DNA from: Aplectana chamaeleonis
Taxonomy: Eukaryota; Nematoda; Chromadorea; Rhabditida; Cosmocercidae
Length of the DNA stretch: 64,000 bases
Assembly (NCBI GenBank): GCA_029168955.1
Contig: JAPDOI010000021.1
Location: forward strand, 2,636,001-2,700,000
Direction of reading: 5' to 3'
The translations under genes were made by a program, and so were the position numbers. Under the pieces are notes generated by a model. The model was not told the DNA's origin. It saw only the letters and a program-made list of their open reading frames with translations, and ran no database searches. Positions 44,056-55,538 of the stretch are shown piece by piece (positions within the stretch are counted from its first letter, which is position 1; every line of letters begins with the position of its first letter).

Positions 44056-44222
44056 TAAAGTTTATTTTCTCTTGAAAATAAAGTGATTCGAGGGGCCATT
44101 TTGTACCTGCGCAGTAACATTGTTCACTTTTGAAAAAACTCATCTTATTTCTGAATGTTACTGGGCAGGTACAAAGAGGCTCCTCGAATCACTTTATTTT
44201 CAAGAGAAAATAAACTTAAAAA
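44056..44222. repeat. foldback hairpin, about 62-bp arms with a 30-nt loop
   Basis: AGTTTATTTTCTCTTGAAAA...GATTCGAGG...GTACCTGC on the left is matched inverted by GCAGGTAC...CTCGAATC...TTTTCAAGAGAAAATAAACT on the right, with few mismatches. No coding. Confidence 0.85.
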
Positions 44223-45480
44223 AAAACTCGGGTGTGGGGACGTTTAGGCCGATGGAAAGAGCGCAGAGAAAGGACTCCGCGGCAGAGTCAGGCGCTGCAA
44301 CTCGTTCGCCACGCCTCATCCTTAGCACTGGCTATTTCAGTGAGCATATGGACATGGCACGAAGAAAACTTGTGTTTTGATTATTCTTGCTTAGTTACTT
44401 AAACTCTAGTTGATGCTCCGATCTTCTAAAAACTTTTCGAGATGCCTATGAGAGTACAAAGGACTGATATAGAGCAGAATGTGCTACGTAGTATACGGAC
44501 GTATTCCGGAAGAAGAACGTACTGAATAATGTTGAGCAATGATTAGAATCAATGCATCAGCGTATAATTATAGTTGTTTTTTTTATTCAAAGCAGTGTTA
44601 TCGGGTTGTAAAAACTACCGCGGTTATATCCTAATCCCACCACGCATAATAAGCAAGTTTAATGAGAAACGCTAGGCGTCTACCGATGTTGTACTAAGAA
44701 ATGAACCTTTGGAAGGGCACTTCACGTGACGAGAAAAGCTCATATACTTGAATGTCAGGGCCATTTTTTATTAAAGCTGTTATAAAAGCTGTTTTCTATT
44801 AAATGGGTTAGTGTCTTGGCGTTCCTAGTTTTACAACAGTTTCATGTCGACTTTCAACTCCAAGTTACTAACGAAAGTCAGAAGCAAAGACTGATTCACC
44901 CTTCATTCCATAAATCACTCGAAAGTACTCATGGAACTCTCAAAATAGTTGTTCCATCTTTTTCAACGAGAAAAGGTTGATTAATTGGCGTATCATTAAA
45001 TTAGAGGGTTTACCAGTAACAAATTCAATTCACAGTTGAATAATCCACTTATATGTGCACAAGGATTATGAAGTTTTCTTTGACTAAGCTTCGTGGATGC
45101 TTTACTACAGCCACGCGAATGCGCTCCAATGACAGCGGCGTGGAGACGACCTTACCCTCAGACAAAGAGAAAACCTGACCGCGGGCAACTATTTGAAATA
45201 AAGCTGACCGCGACAATGCGGCAGTTGAAGCGCGTTCCAACCGCGCTCATGTTTTACCGGCGGTCGAACCGCGATAAGAAACGACGGACGGACCGCGTAC
45301 ATCGCAAAATCAGCGGCCGCGAGAGGCAGGGCAGCGCGGCTTTTAGTCCGTTGCCTGTAACTCAAGAAGATTCAGAGCACGTTCACATATAATGTCACTT
45401 CTGCTTAAGTTGTCACGCACGCTACATAGCATAATAGTCCGACTAATCATTCATTGATTCTTCTGAATAAGAATTAATAT
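44223..45480. other. no supported gene
   Basis: A GC-rich block at 45100-45340 (GACCGCG, CGCGGCCGCG repeats) of unknown nature; otherwise AT-rich without ORFs of note. Confidence 0.35.
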
Positions 45481-45487
45481 TGATCAT

Positions 45488-45500
45488 ATCCTATATATAA
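45488..45500 (+). promoter_or_regulatory. TATA-like element upstream of a hairpin
   Basis: CCTATATATAAAG lies about 47 bp before the stem-loop at 45547. Position and sequence suit a Pol II core promoter, but no other promoter element is evident. Confidence 0.3.
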
Positions 45501-45546
45501 AGAATCGCAGGGACAAGAAAAATAATCATGACTATGGGGCTACGAA

Positions 45547-45639
45547 GCTGCACCATCCCCATGCAGGCGCTGTGCTTAGCGGGTGCCACGAGGGAGAGGA
45601 TGAGCGTTCAGCACAGCGCCTGCATGGTGGTGGGGCAGC
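45547..45639 (+). ncRNA. microRNA-like stem-loop (candidate)
   Basis: A perfect 18-bp stem (45559-45576 with 45610-45627, arm CCATGCAGGCGCTGTGCT) is extended outward by about 12 pairs with two mismatches and one G-U (GCTGC/GCAGC at the base). The loop is 33 nt. Total length and near-perfect stem are in the range of animal microRNA precursors. It could equally be a short foldback from the repeat-rich background. The + strand is chosen only because of the TATA-like element upstream. Confidence 0.35.
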
Positions 45640-46059
45640 TGCAAAGAGGAGCCGATTGGGGCGCGTTATTCAGCGCCTTCACCACTGCTTCGTCTTCGTT
45701 TTTTTTGCTTGATGCTCTCTTTTTTTTTCGATTTTTGTATTTGAGAGCAATTCCATTGTGATCGTTTTAGGAGCTATTGGGATAAGATTCTACCCTCCGT
45801 CGTACTTTACTACTTTCCTTACAATATTCGTTTTTTTTACAACATTCGATCACGAAACATTTTATTACTGGCGCTGTTCTTTCGGAGTAGTAATTCTACC
45901 TTCCGAAACGCACATTAGTCTTTGGAAAATTCGGAAACGGACCTCATAATTGTTTTCAGCGCCCAAATCTACCCCACTGAGCAAATTTTGGGTGAAGGCA
46001 CATTTCCCACACTTATCACAGACTGATAGCTAGAGTGAGGATTTTTTGAAAAAGGACGG
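45640..46059. other. T-rich, no gene seen
   Basis: Short ORFs at 45528-45949 run through the hairpin and T-runs without recognisable domains. Confidence 0.35.
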
Positions 46060-46460
46060 AACTAACGAATTTCTAATAAATTCGTTCATTTTTTATTTCT
46101 AACGAACGAATTTCGAATAAATTCGTTTATTTTTTATTTCGAACGAACGAATTTCGAATAAATTCGTTCATTTTTTATTCTGAACGAACGAATTTCGAAT
46201 AAATTTGTTCATTGTTTATTCCGAGCGAACGAATATTTGAATTTTGAATATTCGAATGACGAATAATCTAAGCATTCATAGCAATATCACGCAACTATGT
46301 AATGAGCGGCACTAAAAAGTTTATTTCTTATTCTGAAGCTTCATTACCACTAACAAACGAAATTAATAAGGCACTACTCAACCTTAAATCTGGATGGGCT
46401 TCAACTCACAAAAGGCTATAAAATCAACTTTAGCCTAGCCTAAGGGGGTTAATCGAGTAA
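46060..46460. repeat. second copy of the 41-bp minisatellite element
   Basis: About four units of the GAACGAACGAATTTCG minisatellite (46060-46230) are followed by the same 3' flank as at 20100-20300. The paralogous locus at 19.7 kb has about nine units, so the array length varies between copies of one element. Confidence 0.8.
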
Positions 46461-46639
46461 GAGGTCCACTTTCGGTGCTTCGAAAGATTACGGTAAGGAT
46501 AGGGTTATTATGTCGTCAAAATCTTAGAAATGACTGAAAATTCGCCTAAAAGGTTCTTTGGTATGCTTATCACAAACACTTTGTTCGCTTTCCGAAAGAT
46601 TAAAGTGGGTTATAGTAGCCAAATGGCAAAGAACCTACC

Positions 46640-47860
46640 CTTAATCCTCATTAATCCTCCAAAAATCGCGAAAAGGATGAGAGATTTTTGATACACAGCT
46701 CAAAAAAGCCTCTTGGCGGAGTTTTAGCCAAGTCGGTGCTATCACCAGAAAGGGGGGGTACCAATTGCCATTTCACTAGGACACACCCACTTTCCCGTGC
46801 CGGCGCGCAATCATAACACCAATCCGGTGTTTCCTCCCCTTCCAAAATCGTTGCGGCGCGGATAAATGGGCGTGGCCATATTCAATGGCCAAGTGGCCCC
46901 GACTGCCGAGATAACATGGCGTAATCTAAAACGTCGACAAACCACGGCACTGTGTCACGATATCCAGAGGAGGGGCCTGAGCTGCGAAGGGGTGGAGGGG
47001 GAATGAGCTCCGCCGGGAGATCAACTGGAACATTCTGAAAGTTTTTGAAGTTTCCCCTTTTTCAAACTTTACATCTTCTCAAGTTAATTGTTCATCTTCT
47101 TCAAATTTAAAACATAAAACAGACCGAATAGCGCTCCCGGCGAGGGTACGAGAAAATCGGCGAAAGTTCGACCTAATTATGCTTGGGGGGGATCTGAGAA
47201 AATCGCCAAAAAATTTGCTCTGGAGGGGGGGGTCTGAGTAAAATTACCCTTTTCCATAGCTCGTGTTTCTCTACCCCACTCTGGTCACTCTTCGAAAATG
47301 GTATCACTTAAGACGATGTAGAAAAAGAGAAACCTCCAAAAACTTTCAGAATGTCCAAAAAATGGGGGGACTATTTTGGTCAATCTTTGAAGTTGGTATA
47401 GCTTAAGAAGGTGTGATGCTTGAAAAAGAGGAACCTTCGAAAGCTTTCAGAATGTTCCAGTTGATCTCCCGGCGGAGCTCAGACCCCCCCCCTCCACCCC
47501 TTCGCAGCTCAGGCCCCTCCTCCGGATATCCACACCCCGCGCGTAACTCTGGTGGCCTAGTGTGGTGATCAATCGCACCCCCCCCCCTGCTGCGATAGCA
47601 CTATTTTCACTATTCTGGTCACAGCAAGGTTTTCGCATAGTCACATCGTTACATGGGAGGGATAAATGGCGGTTTCGAGGCTCAAAAAATTTGCTCCTGA
47701 TGGGGAGTCTGAGTAAAATTAGCCTTTTCCTTAGCTCGTGCCGTACCCTTCAGGCCACGCCCAACCTTCCGTGCCGCCGCTCAATTAGGACACCGCCGGG
47801 AGCACTACTCGGTCTGTTTTTTGTTGGAAGTTTAGAGAATATGAACAATTCACTTTAAAA
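46640..47860. repeat. dispersed repeats with an inverted pair at 46965-47045 and 47445-47530
   Basis: GATATCCAGAGGAGGGGCC, GCTGCGAAGGGGTGGAGG and GATCAACTGGAACATTCTG in the left arm reappear inverted in the right arm (CAGAATGTTCCAGTTGATC, CCACCCCTTCGCAGC). Around them are GGGGGG runs and the GGTCTGAGTAAAATTA phrases also seen near 1.2 kb. No coding region supported. Confidence 0.65.
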
Positions 47861-47884
47861 GATGTAAAGTTTGAAAAAGGTGGA

Positions 47885-50110
47885 GGGTGGCCGGCCAAGC
47901 CGGTTCATCGTTTGGCGGAGTCGAGCCAATACTACGCGTGGTGAATGGAGGTGGGTCGGCGAAGCCGGCCCATCGTTTGGCGGAACCAAACGAATACTAC
48001 GCGTGGTGAATGGAGGTGGGTCGGCGAAGCCGGCCCATCGTTTGGCGGAGCCAAACGAATACTACGCGTGTTGAATGGAGGTGGGTCGGCGAAGCCGGCC
48101 CATCGTTCGGCGGAACCGAGCGAATACTACGCGTGGTGAATGGAGGTGGGTCGGCGAAGCCGGCCCATCCTTTGGCTAAGCCAAACGAATACTACACGGA
48201 GGGTGGCCGGCGAAGCCGGCCCATCGTTTGGCGGAACCAAACGAGTACTACGCGTTGTGAATGGAGGTGGGTCGGCAAAGCCGGCCCATCCTTTGGCGAA
48301 GCCGAACGAAAACTACATGGAGGTTGACCGGCGAAGCCTTCCTATCGTTCATCGAAGCCAAACGAATACTACGCGTGGTGAATGGAGGTGGGTCGGCAAA
48401 GCCTTCCCAACTTTCGGCAAAGCCGAACGAATACTGCGCGTGGTGAAGGGAGGTGGGTCGGCGAAGCCGGCCCAACGTTCGGCGAAGCCGAACAAATACT
48501 ACGCGTTGTGAATGGAGGTGGGTCGGCGAAGCCGGCCCATCCTTTGGCGAAGCCAAACGAATACTTCCCGGAGGGTGGCCGGCCAAATCGGCCCATCGTT
48601 CGGCGGAACCGAACGAACACTACGCGTGGTGAATGGAGGTGGGTCGGCGAAGCCGGCCCATCCTTTGGCGAAGCCAAACGAATACTACACGGAGGGTGGC
48701 CGGCCAAACCGGCCCATCGTTCGGCTAAGCCGAACGAATACTACGCGTGGTGAATGGAGGTGGGTCGGCGAAGCCGGCCCATCCTTTGGCGAAGCCGAAC
48801 GAATACTACATGGAGGGTGGCCGGCGAAGCCTTCCCATCGTTCGGCGAAGCCCAACGAATACTACGCGTGGTGATTGGAGGTGGGTCGGCCAAGCCGGCC
48901 CATCGTTCGGGGGAACCGAACGAGTCCTACGCGTGTTGATTGGAGGTGGGTCGGCAAAGCCGGCCCATCCTTTGGCGAAGCCGAACGAAAACTACATGGA
49001 GGTTTACCGGCGAAGCCTTCCCATCGTTTGGCGAAGCCAAACAAATACTACGCGTGGTGAATGGAGGTGGGTCGGCGAAGCCGGCCCATCGTTCGGCGAA
49101 GCTGAAGGAATACAACATGGAGGGTGACCGGCGAAGCCTTCCCGTCGTTTGGCGGAGCCAAAGAAATACTACGCGTGGTGAATGGAGGTGGGTCGGCGAA
49201 GCCGGCCCAACTTTCGGCGAAGCCGAACGAATACTACGCGTTGTGAATGGAGGTGGGTCGGCGAAGCCGGCCCATCCTTTGGCGAAGCCAAACGAATACT
49301 TCCCGGAGGGTGGCCGGCCAAACCGGCCCATCGTTCGGCGGAACCGAACGAATACTACGCGTGGTGAATGGAGGTGGGTCGGCGAAGCCGGCCCATCGTT
49401 CGGCGAAGCTGAACGAATACTTCCCGGAGGGTGGCCGGCCAAACCGGCCCATCGTTCGGCGGAACCGAACGAATACTACGCGTGGTGAATGGAGGTGGGT
49501 CGGCGAAGCCGGCCCATCCTTTGGCGAAGCCAAACGAATACTACACGGAGGGTGGCCGGCGAAGCCTTCCCATCGTTTGGCGAAGCCAAACAAATACTAC
49601 GCGTGGTGAGTGGAGGTGGGTCGGCGAAGCCGGCCCATCGTTCGGCGGAACCGAACCTGTTGTACTACGCGTGTTGATTGGAGGTGGGTCGGCAAAGCCG
49701 GCCCATCCTTTGGCGAAGCCGAGCGAAAACTACATGGAGGTTGACCGGTGAAGCCTTCCCATCGTTTGGCGAAGCCAAACAAATACTACGCGTGGTGAAT
49801 GGAGGAGGGTCGGCGAAGCCGGCCCATCGTTCGGCGAAGCTGAAGGAATACAACATGGAGGGTGACCGGCGAAGCCTTCCCGTCGTTTGGCGAAGCCAAA
49901 GGAATACTACGCGTGGTGAATGGAGGTGGGTCGGCGAAGCCGGCCCACCGTTCGGCGAAGCCGAACGATGACTACACGGCGAAGGGTGGGTCGGCGAAGT
50001 CGGCCCATCGTTCGGCGGAGCCGAACGAATACTACATGTGGTGAATGGAATATGGCCGGTATAGCCGACCCGTCGTTTGGCGGAGCCAAACGAATATTAG
50101 ATGAGGGTGG
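47885..50110. repeat. 65-bp hairpin-encoding satellite, about 35 units
   Basis: The main unit is 65 bp (GAATGGAGGTGGGTCGG, CGAAGCCGGCCCATC, GTTTGGCGGAACCAAACG, AATACTACGCGTGGT). A 56-bp variant starts with GGAGGGTGGCCGGC. Each unit has two adjacent inverted repeats around short GAA-like loops: GGCCGGC-GAA-GCCGGCC and GTTCGGC-GAA-GCCGAAC. Because 65 is not a multiple of three, all frames cycle and ORFs of 60 to 182 codons arise on both strands. None has codon-level conservation. Confidence 0.92.
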
Positions 50111-50299
50111 CCGACGAAGCCTGCTAGCTGCGAGGATGCAAATGATACGTACCGATCTTGCGTGTCGCCACCTATGAGCGCAGCATGATTGGAGAATTGA
50201 AAACATTGAGCAGTTAAAAGGCTTTTTGACGTCATGTTTATTTGCTTGCTTGACCATTTTTCAAAAAGGACAACTATACTACTGCCATCGTGGTATTGT
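50111..50299. other. short unique linker
   Basis: No feature recognised between the 65-bp array and the 216-bp duplication. Confidence 0.4.
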
Positions 50300-50731
50300 G
50301 GTGAGCGCGAAGCGCTCACCAGATTTGGCTTTGATTCGTCATCGCGCAACCCCCTGATTTCAGTATCAAGGTCCAGAGTAAACGTAGGAAGACCGTTTTT
50401 TTTGCATTTGATATACTTTAGAAGGGTGAATAACTGTTCAAAAAATGGTCCGGAATGGTAACCTGAGATTCGAGAAAAAGTGTCAAAACCACGTCATTTT
50501 GGTCGAAAAAATTGTGGTGAGCGCGAAGCGCTCACCAGATTTGGCTTTGATTCGCCATCGCGCAACCCCCTGATCTCAGTATCAGGGTCCAGAGTGAACG
50601 TAAGAAGTCCGTTCTTTTTGCATTTGATATACTTTAGAAAGTTGAATAACTGTTCAAAAAATGGTCCGGAATGGTTACCTGAGATTCGAGAAAAATTGTC
50701 AAAACCACGTGACTTTGGTCGAAAAAGGGGT
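50300..50731. repeat. 216-bp tandem duplication, each copy headed by a 9-bp-stem GAA hairpin
   Basis: Copies run 50300-50515 and 50516-50731 with few differences. Each starts with a perfect hairpin, stem GGTGAGCGC with its complement and loop GAA (50300-50320, 50516-50536). The rest (CCAGATTTGGCTTTGATTCG, AATGGTCCGGAATGG, AAAACCACGT) has no coding potential that survives in both copies. Confidence 0.9.
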
Positions 50732-51093
50732 TCATCTCCTTTTTTTTCAGTTGGCGTACATGATCTTGTTGGAACACTTATCGTTGAGCTAGAAAGCTGA
50801 TTTTTGGCCAGAAAGTTTGTTATGATTGCCGTTAGCCCCTGACAAAATTTGGAGTTGGTAGCTCAATTTTGCGGGACCTGCAAAATTGAGGGTCAAGTGA
50901 GACAAAACACGTAAACATGTTATTATAAACCATCCGACGTTTACTCATTCGTGAAAATGAACTAATGAAATAAACACCGTCACTGATAGGCATTTGTTTA
51001 GGATTGAACGCTTAAATCAATACGGCGGGATCTTGGATGTATTTTTTAGAACGCCGCACGGTGTGAATCAGAACAAATCCACAGAACCCCTTA
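50732..51093. other. no gene seen; unique flank of the satellite
   Basis: AT-rich sequence without ORF or repeat. Confidence 0.4.
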
Positions 51094-52250
51094 TATAGTG
51101 TGCGGAACCCCAGTAGGGTGCGCAAGACGCTGTAGAAAGTGTGCGGGACCCCAGTAGGAGTGCGCAGAACGCCTTAGAAAGTGTGTGGGACCCAAATAAC
51201 AGTGCTTCGGACGCCGTAGAAAATGTGTGGGACCCAAATAACAGTGCGTAGGACGCCGTAGAAAATGTGTGGGACCCAAATAAAAAAGCGTCGGACGCCG
51301 TAGAAAAAATGTGTGGGACCCAAATGAGAGTGCGTAGGACGCCGTAGAAAACGTGTGGGACCCAAATAACAGTGCGTCGGACGCCGTAGAAAGTGTGTGG
51401 GGCCCACATGAGAGGGCGGGGAACGCCGGAGAAAGTGTGGGACCCAAATGAGAGTGCGTAGGACGCCATAGAAAATGTGTGGGACCCAAATGAGAGTGCG
51501 TAGGACGCCGTAGAAAATGTGTGGGACCCAAATAAAAAAGCGTCGGACGCCGTAGAAAAAATGTGTGGGACCGAAATGAGAGTGCGTAGGACGCCGTAGA
51601 AAACGTGTGGGACCCAAATAACAGTGCGTCGGACGCCGTAGAAAGTGTGTGGGACCCAAATGAGAGTGCGTCGAACGCCGTAGAAAGTGTGCGGGACCCA
51701 AATGAGAGTGCGTAGGACGCCATAGAAAATGTGTGGGACCCAAATGAGAGTGCGTAGGACGCCGTAGAAAATGTGTGGGACCCAAATAACAGTGCGTCGG
51801 GCGCCGTAGAAAGTGTGTGGGACCCCAATGAGAGTGCGTCGGACGCCGTAAAAAGTGTGTGGGACCCAAATGAGAGTGCGTCGGACGCCGTAGAAAATGT
51901 GTGGGACCCAAATAAGAGTGCGTCGGACGCCGTAGAAAGTGTGTGGGACCCAAATGAGAGTGCGTCGGACGCCGTAGAAAATGTGTGGGACCCAAATAAC
52001 AGTGCGTGGAACGCCGTAGAAAGTGTGGGACCCAAATGGGAGTGCGTCGGACGCCGTAGAAAGTGTGCGGGACCCAAATAACAGTGCGTCGGACGCCGTA
52101 GAAAGTGTGCGGGACCCAAATGGGTGTGCGCAGTACGCCGTAGAAAGTGTACGCGACCCAAATGAAAGTACGTTGGACGCCATAAAAACTGTGAGGTGAC
52201 CAAGTGGAAGTGAGCGAGACGCCGTAGAAAGTTTGCGGGATCCAAATACA

Positions 52251-52500
52251 TTCACGTCCATGCCGATAATTTTTTTCCGCAGGGCTACCGTAATCATTCT
52301 TGAACAAAACATGATAACGAACGATAACACACGCTCATAACATGCGGGGTATAAAAGGGGAGAGGAGCGGTATGCAGTCATTCACACACCGCTCTCTTCG
52401 AGAAGCCACTGGGAAGTGGCTGAGGAGGTCGAAATTGTGCAAAGATGATGGTTGGCTATAACGATGTGCTCATATCCAGCCTGCGGAAAATGATTGTGAA
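52251..52500 (+). promoter_or_regulatory. promoter-like cassette, copy 1 (right arm truncated)
   Basis: Left arm TTCACGTCCATGCCGATAA, TATA box at 52350-52356 followed by GGGGAGAGG, and a GCCACTGGGAAGTGGC hairpin. The segment from the end of the core to the right arm is deleted compared with the other copies (the sequence jumps from ATATCCAG to CCTGCGG). Confidence 0.75.
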
Positions 52501-53710
52501 AATGGGTGTGCGAAGGAAAATGTGGGACTCAAATGAGAGTGCTTACGCCGTAGACAGTGTGAGGCCCAAATGGGTGTGCGCAGAACGCCGTAGAAATGAT
52601 CGGACCCAAATGAGAGTGCGAAGGACGCCGTAGAAAATGTGTGGGACCCAAATAACAGTGCGTCGGACGCCGTAGAAAGTGTGTGGGACCCAAACGAGAG
52701 TGCGTCGGACGCCGTAGAAAGTGTGTGGGACCCAAATGAGAGTGCGAAGGACGCCGTAGAAAATGTGTGGGACCCAAATGAGAGTGCGTAGGACGCCGTA
52801 GAAAATGTGTGGGACCCAAATAACAGTGCGTCGGACGCCGTAGAAAGTGTGTGGGACCCAAATGAGAGTGCGTCGGCCGTCGTAGAAAGTGTGGGACCCA
52901 AATGAGAGTGCGTAGGACGCCGTAGAAAATGTGTTGGACCCAAATGAGAGTGCGTAGGACGCCGTAGAAAATGTAAAGGGACCCAAATAACAGTGCGTCG
53001 GACGCCGTAGAAAGTGTGTGCGACCCAAATGAGAGTGCGTAGGACGCCGTAGAAAATGTGTTGGACCCAAATAACAGTGCGTCGGACGCCGTAGAAAGTG
53101 TGTGGGACCCAAATGAGAGTGCGTCGAACGCCGTTAGAAAGTGTGCGGGACCCAAATGAGAGTGCGTAGGACGCCGTAGAAAATGTGTGCGGACCCAAAT
53201 GAGGGTGCGCTAGGACGCCGTAGAAAATGTGTGGGACCCAAATAACAGTGCGTCGGGCGCCGTAGAAAGTGTGTGGGACCCCAATGAGAGTGCGTCGGAC
53301 GCCGTAGAAAGTGTGTGGGACCCAAATGAGAGTGCGTCGGACGCCGTAGAAAATGTGCGGGACCCAAATAAGAGTGCGTCGGACGCTGTAGAAAGTGGGG
53401 GGGACCCAAATGAGAGTGCGGCGGACGCCGTAGAAAATGTGTGTGACCCGAATAACAGTGCGTCGGACGCCGTAGAAAGTGTGTGGGACCCAAGTGAGAG
53501 TGCGTCGGACGCCGTAGAAAGTGTGCGGGACCCAAATTCGACAGTGCGTCGGACGCCGTAGAAAGTGTGCGGGACCCAAATGGTTGTGCGCAGTGCGCCG
53601 TAGAAAGTGTACACGACCCAAATGAAAGTACGTTGGACGCCATAAAAACTGTGAGGTGACCAAGTGGAAGTGAGCGACACGCCGTAGAAAGTTTGCGGGA
53701 TCCAAATACA

Positions 53711-54010
53711 TTCACGCCCATGCCGATAATTTTTTCCGCAGGGCTACCGTAATCATTCTTGAACAAAACATGATAACGAACGATAACACACGCTCATAAC
53801 ATGCGGGGTATAAAAGGGGAGAGGAGCGGTATGCAGTCATTCACACACCGCTCTCTTCGAGAAGCCACTGGGAAGTGGCTGAGGAGGTCGAAATTGTGCA
53901 AAGATGATGGTTGGCTATAACGATGTGCTCATATCCAGGCTGACACTTGGAAAATTTCCGAAGGAGGGTTACGGTAGCCCTGCGGAAAAAATGATCGGCA
54001 TGAGCGTGCT
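53711..54010 (+). promoter_or_regulatory. promoter-like cassette, copy 2
   Basis: Inverted arms of about 40 bp flank a 215-bp core: left CATGCCGATAATTTTTTCCG...CTACCGTAA, right TTACGGTAGCCC...GATCGGCATG. The core has TATAAAA (53809-53815), a TCATTC initiator-like site about 30 bp downstream, a stem pairing GAGCGGT with ACCGCTC across the predicted start, and the hairpin GCCACTGGGAAGTGGC. The arrangement would drive transcription rightward into the next satellite block. A 46-codon ORF (53904-54044) follows but is frameshifted in other copies. Confidence 0.75.
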
Positions 54011-55235
54011 TGTGACCCAAATGGGTGTGCGAAGAACGCCGTAGAAAGTGTGTGGGACTCAAATGAGAGTGCTTCGGACGCCGTAGACAGTGTGAGGGAC
54101 CCAAATGGGTGTGCGCAGAACGCCGTAGAAAGTGTGTGGGACCCAAATGAGAGTGCGTAGGACGCCGTAGAAAATGTGTGGGACCCAAATAACAGTGCGT
54201 CGGACGCCGTAGAAAGTGTGCGGGACCCAAATGAGAGTGCGTCGGACGCCGTAGAAAGTGTATGGGACCCAAATGAGAGTGCGTAGGACGCCGTAGAAAA
54301 TGTGTGGGACCCAAATGAGAGTGCGTAGGACGCCGTAGAAAATGTGTGGGACCCAAATAACAGTGCGTCGGACGCCGTAGAAAGTGAGTGGGACCCAAAT
54401 GAGAGTGCGTCGGACGCCGTAGAAAATGTGTGGGACCCAAGTGAGAGTGTGCCGGACGCCGCAGAAAGTGTGACCCAAATGAGAGTGCCGGACGCCGTAG
54501 AAAATGTGTGGGACCCAAATGAGAGTGCGTCGGACGCCGTAGAAAATGTGTGCGGACCCAAATGAGAGTGCGTAGGACGCCGTAGAAAACGTGGGACCCA
54601 AATAACAGTGCGTCGGACGCCGTAGAAAGTGTGCGGGACCCACATGAGAGTGCGTCGAACGCCGTAGAAAGTGTGGGACCCAAATGAGAGTGCGTAGGAC
54701 GCCGTAGAAAGTGTGTGGGACCCAAATGAGGAGTGCGTAGGACGCCGTAGAAAGTGTGTGGGACCCAAATAACAGTGCGTCGGGCGCCGTAAAAAGTGTG
54801 TGGGACCCCAAGGAGAGTGCGTCGGACGCCGAAGAAAGTGTGTGGGACCCAAATGAGAGTGCGTCGGACGCCGTAGAAAATGTGTGGGACCCAAATAAGA
54901 GTGCGTCGGACGCCGTAGAAAGTGTGTGGGACCCAAATGAGAGTGCGTCGGACGCCGTAGAAAATGTGTGGGACCCAAATAACAGTGCGTCGGACGCCGT
55001 AGAAAGTGTGTGGGACCCAAATGGGAGTGCGTCGGACGCCGTAGAAAGTGTGCGGGACCCAAATAACAGTGCGTCGGACGCCGTAGAAAGTGTGCGGGAC
55101 CCAAATGGTTGTGCGCAGTGCGCCGTAGAAAGTGTACACGACCCAAATGAAAGTACGTTGGACGCCATAAAAACTGTGAGGTGACCAAGTGGAAGTGAGC
55201 GACACGCCGTAGAAAGTTTGCGGGATCCAAATACA

Positions 55236-55538
55236 TTCACCCCCATGCCGAGAATTTTTTTCCGCAGGGCTACCGTAATCATTCTTGAACAAAACATGAT
55301 AACGAACGATAACACACGCTCATAACATGCGGGGTATAAAAGGGGAGAGGAGCGGTATGCAGTCATTCACACACCGCTCTCTTCGAGAAGCCACTGGGAA
55401 GTGGCTGAGGAGGTCGAAATTGTGCAAAGATGATGGTTGGCTATAACGATGTGCTCATATCCAGGCTGACACTTGGAAAAATTTCCGAAGGAGGGTTACG
55501 GTAGCCCTGCGGAAAAAATGATCGGCATGAGCGTGCTT
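55236..55538 (+). promoter_or_regulatory. promoter-like cassette, copy 3
   Basis: Same layout as copy 2, TATAAAA at 55335-55341. One extra A in the GGAAAAATTTCC tract shifts the small downstream frame. Confidence 0.75.

Noticed and set aside
47871..50177. ORFs of 60 to 182 codons in the 65-bp array
   Set aside because: The unit length is not a multiple of three, so all frames rotate; conservation follows the hairpins, not codons.
53904..54044. 46-codon ORF beginning MMVGYNDVL next to a cassette TATA box
   Set aside because: The frame is broken by single-base changes in copies 3 and 4 and by a deletion in copy 1, while the promoter-like core is unchanged.
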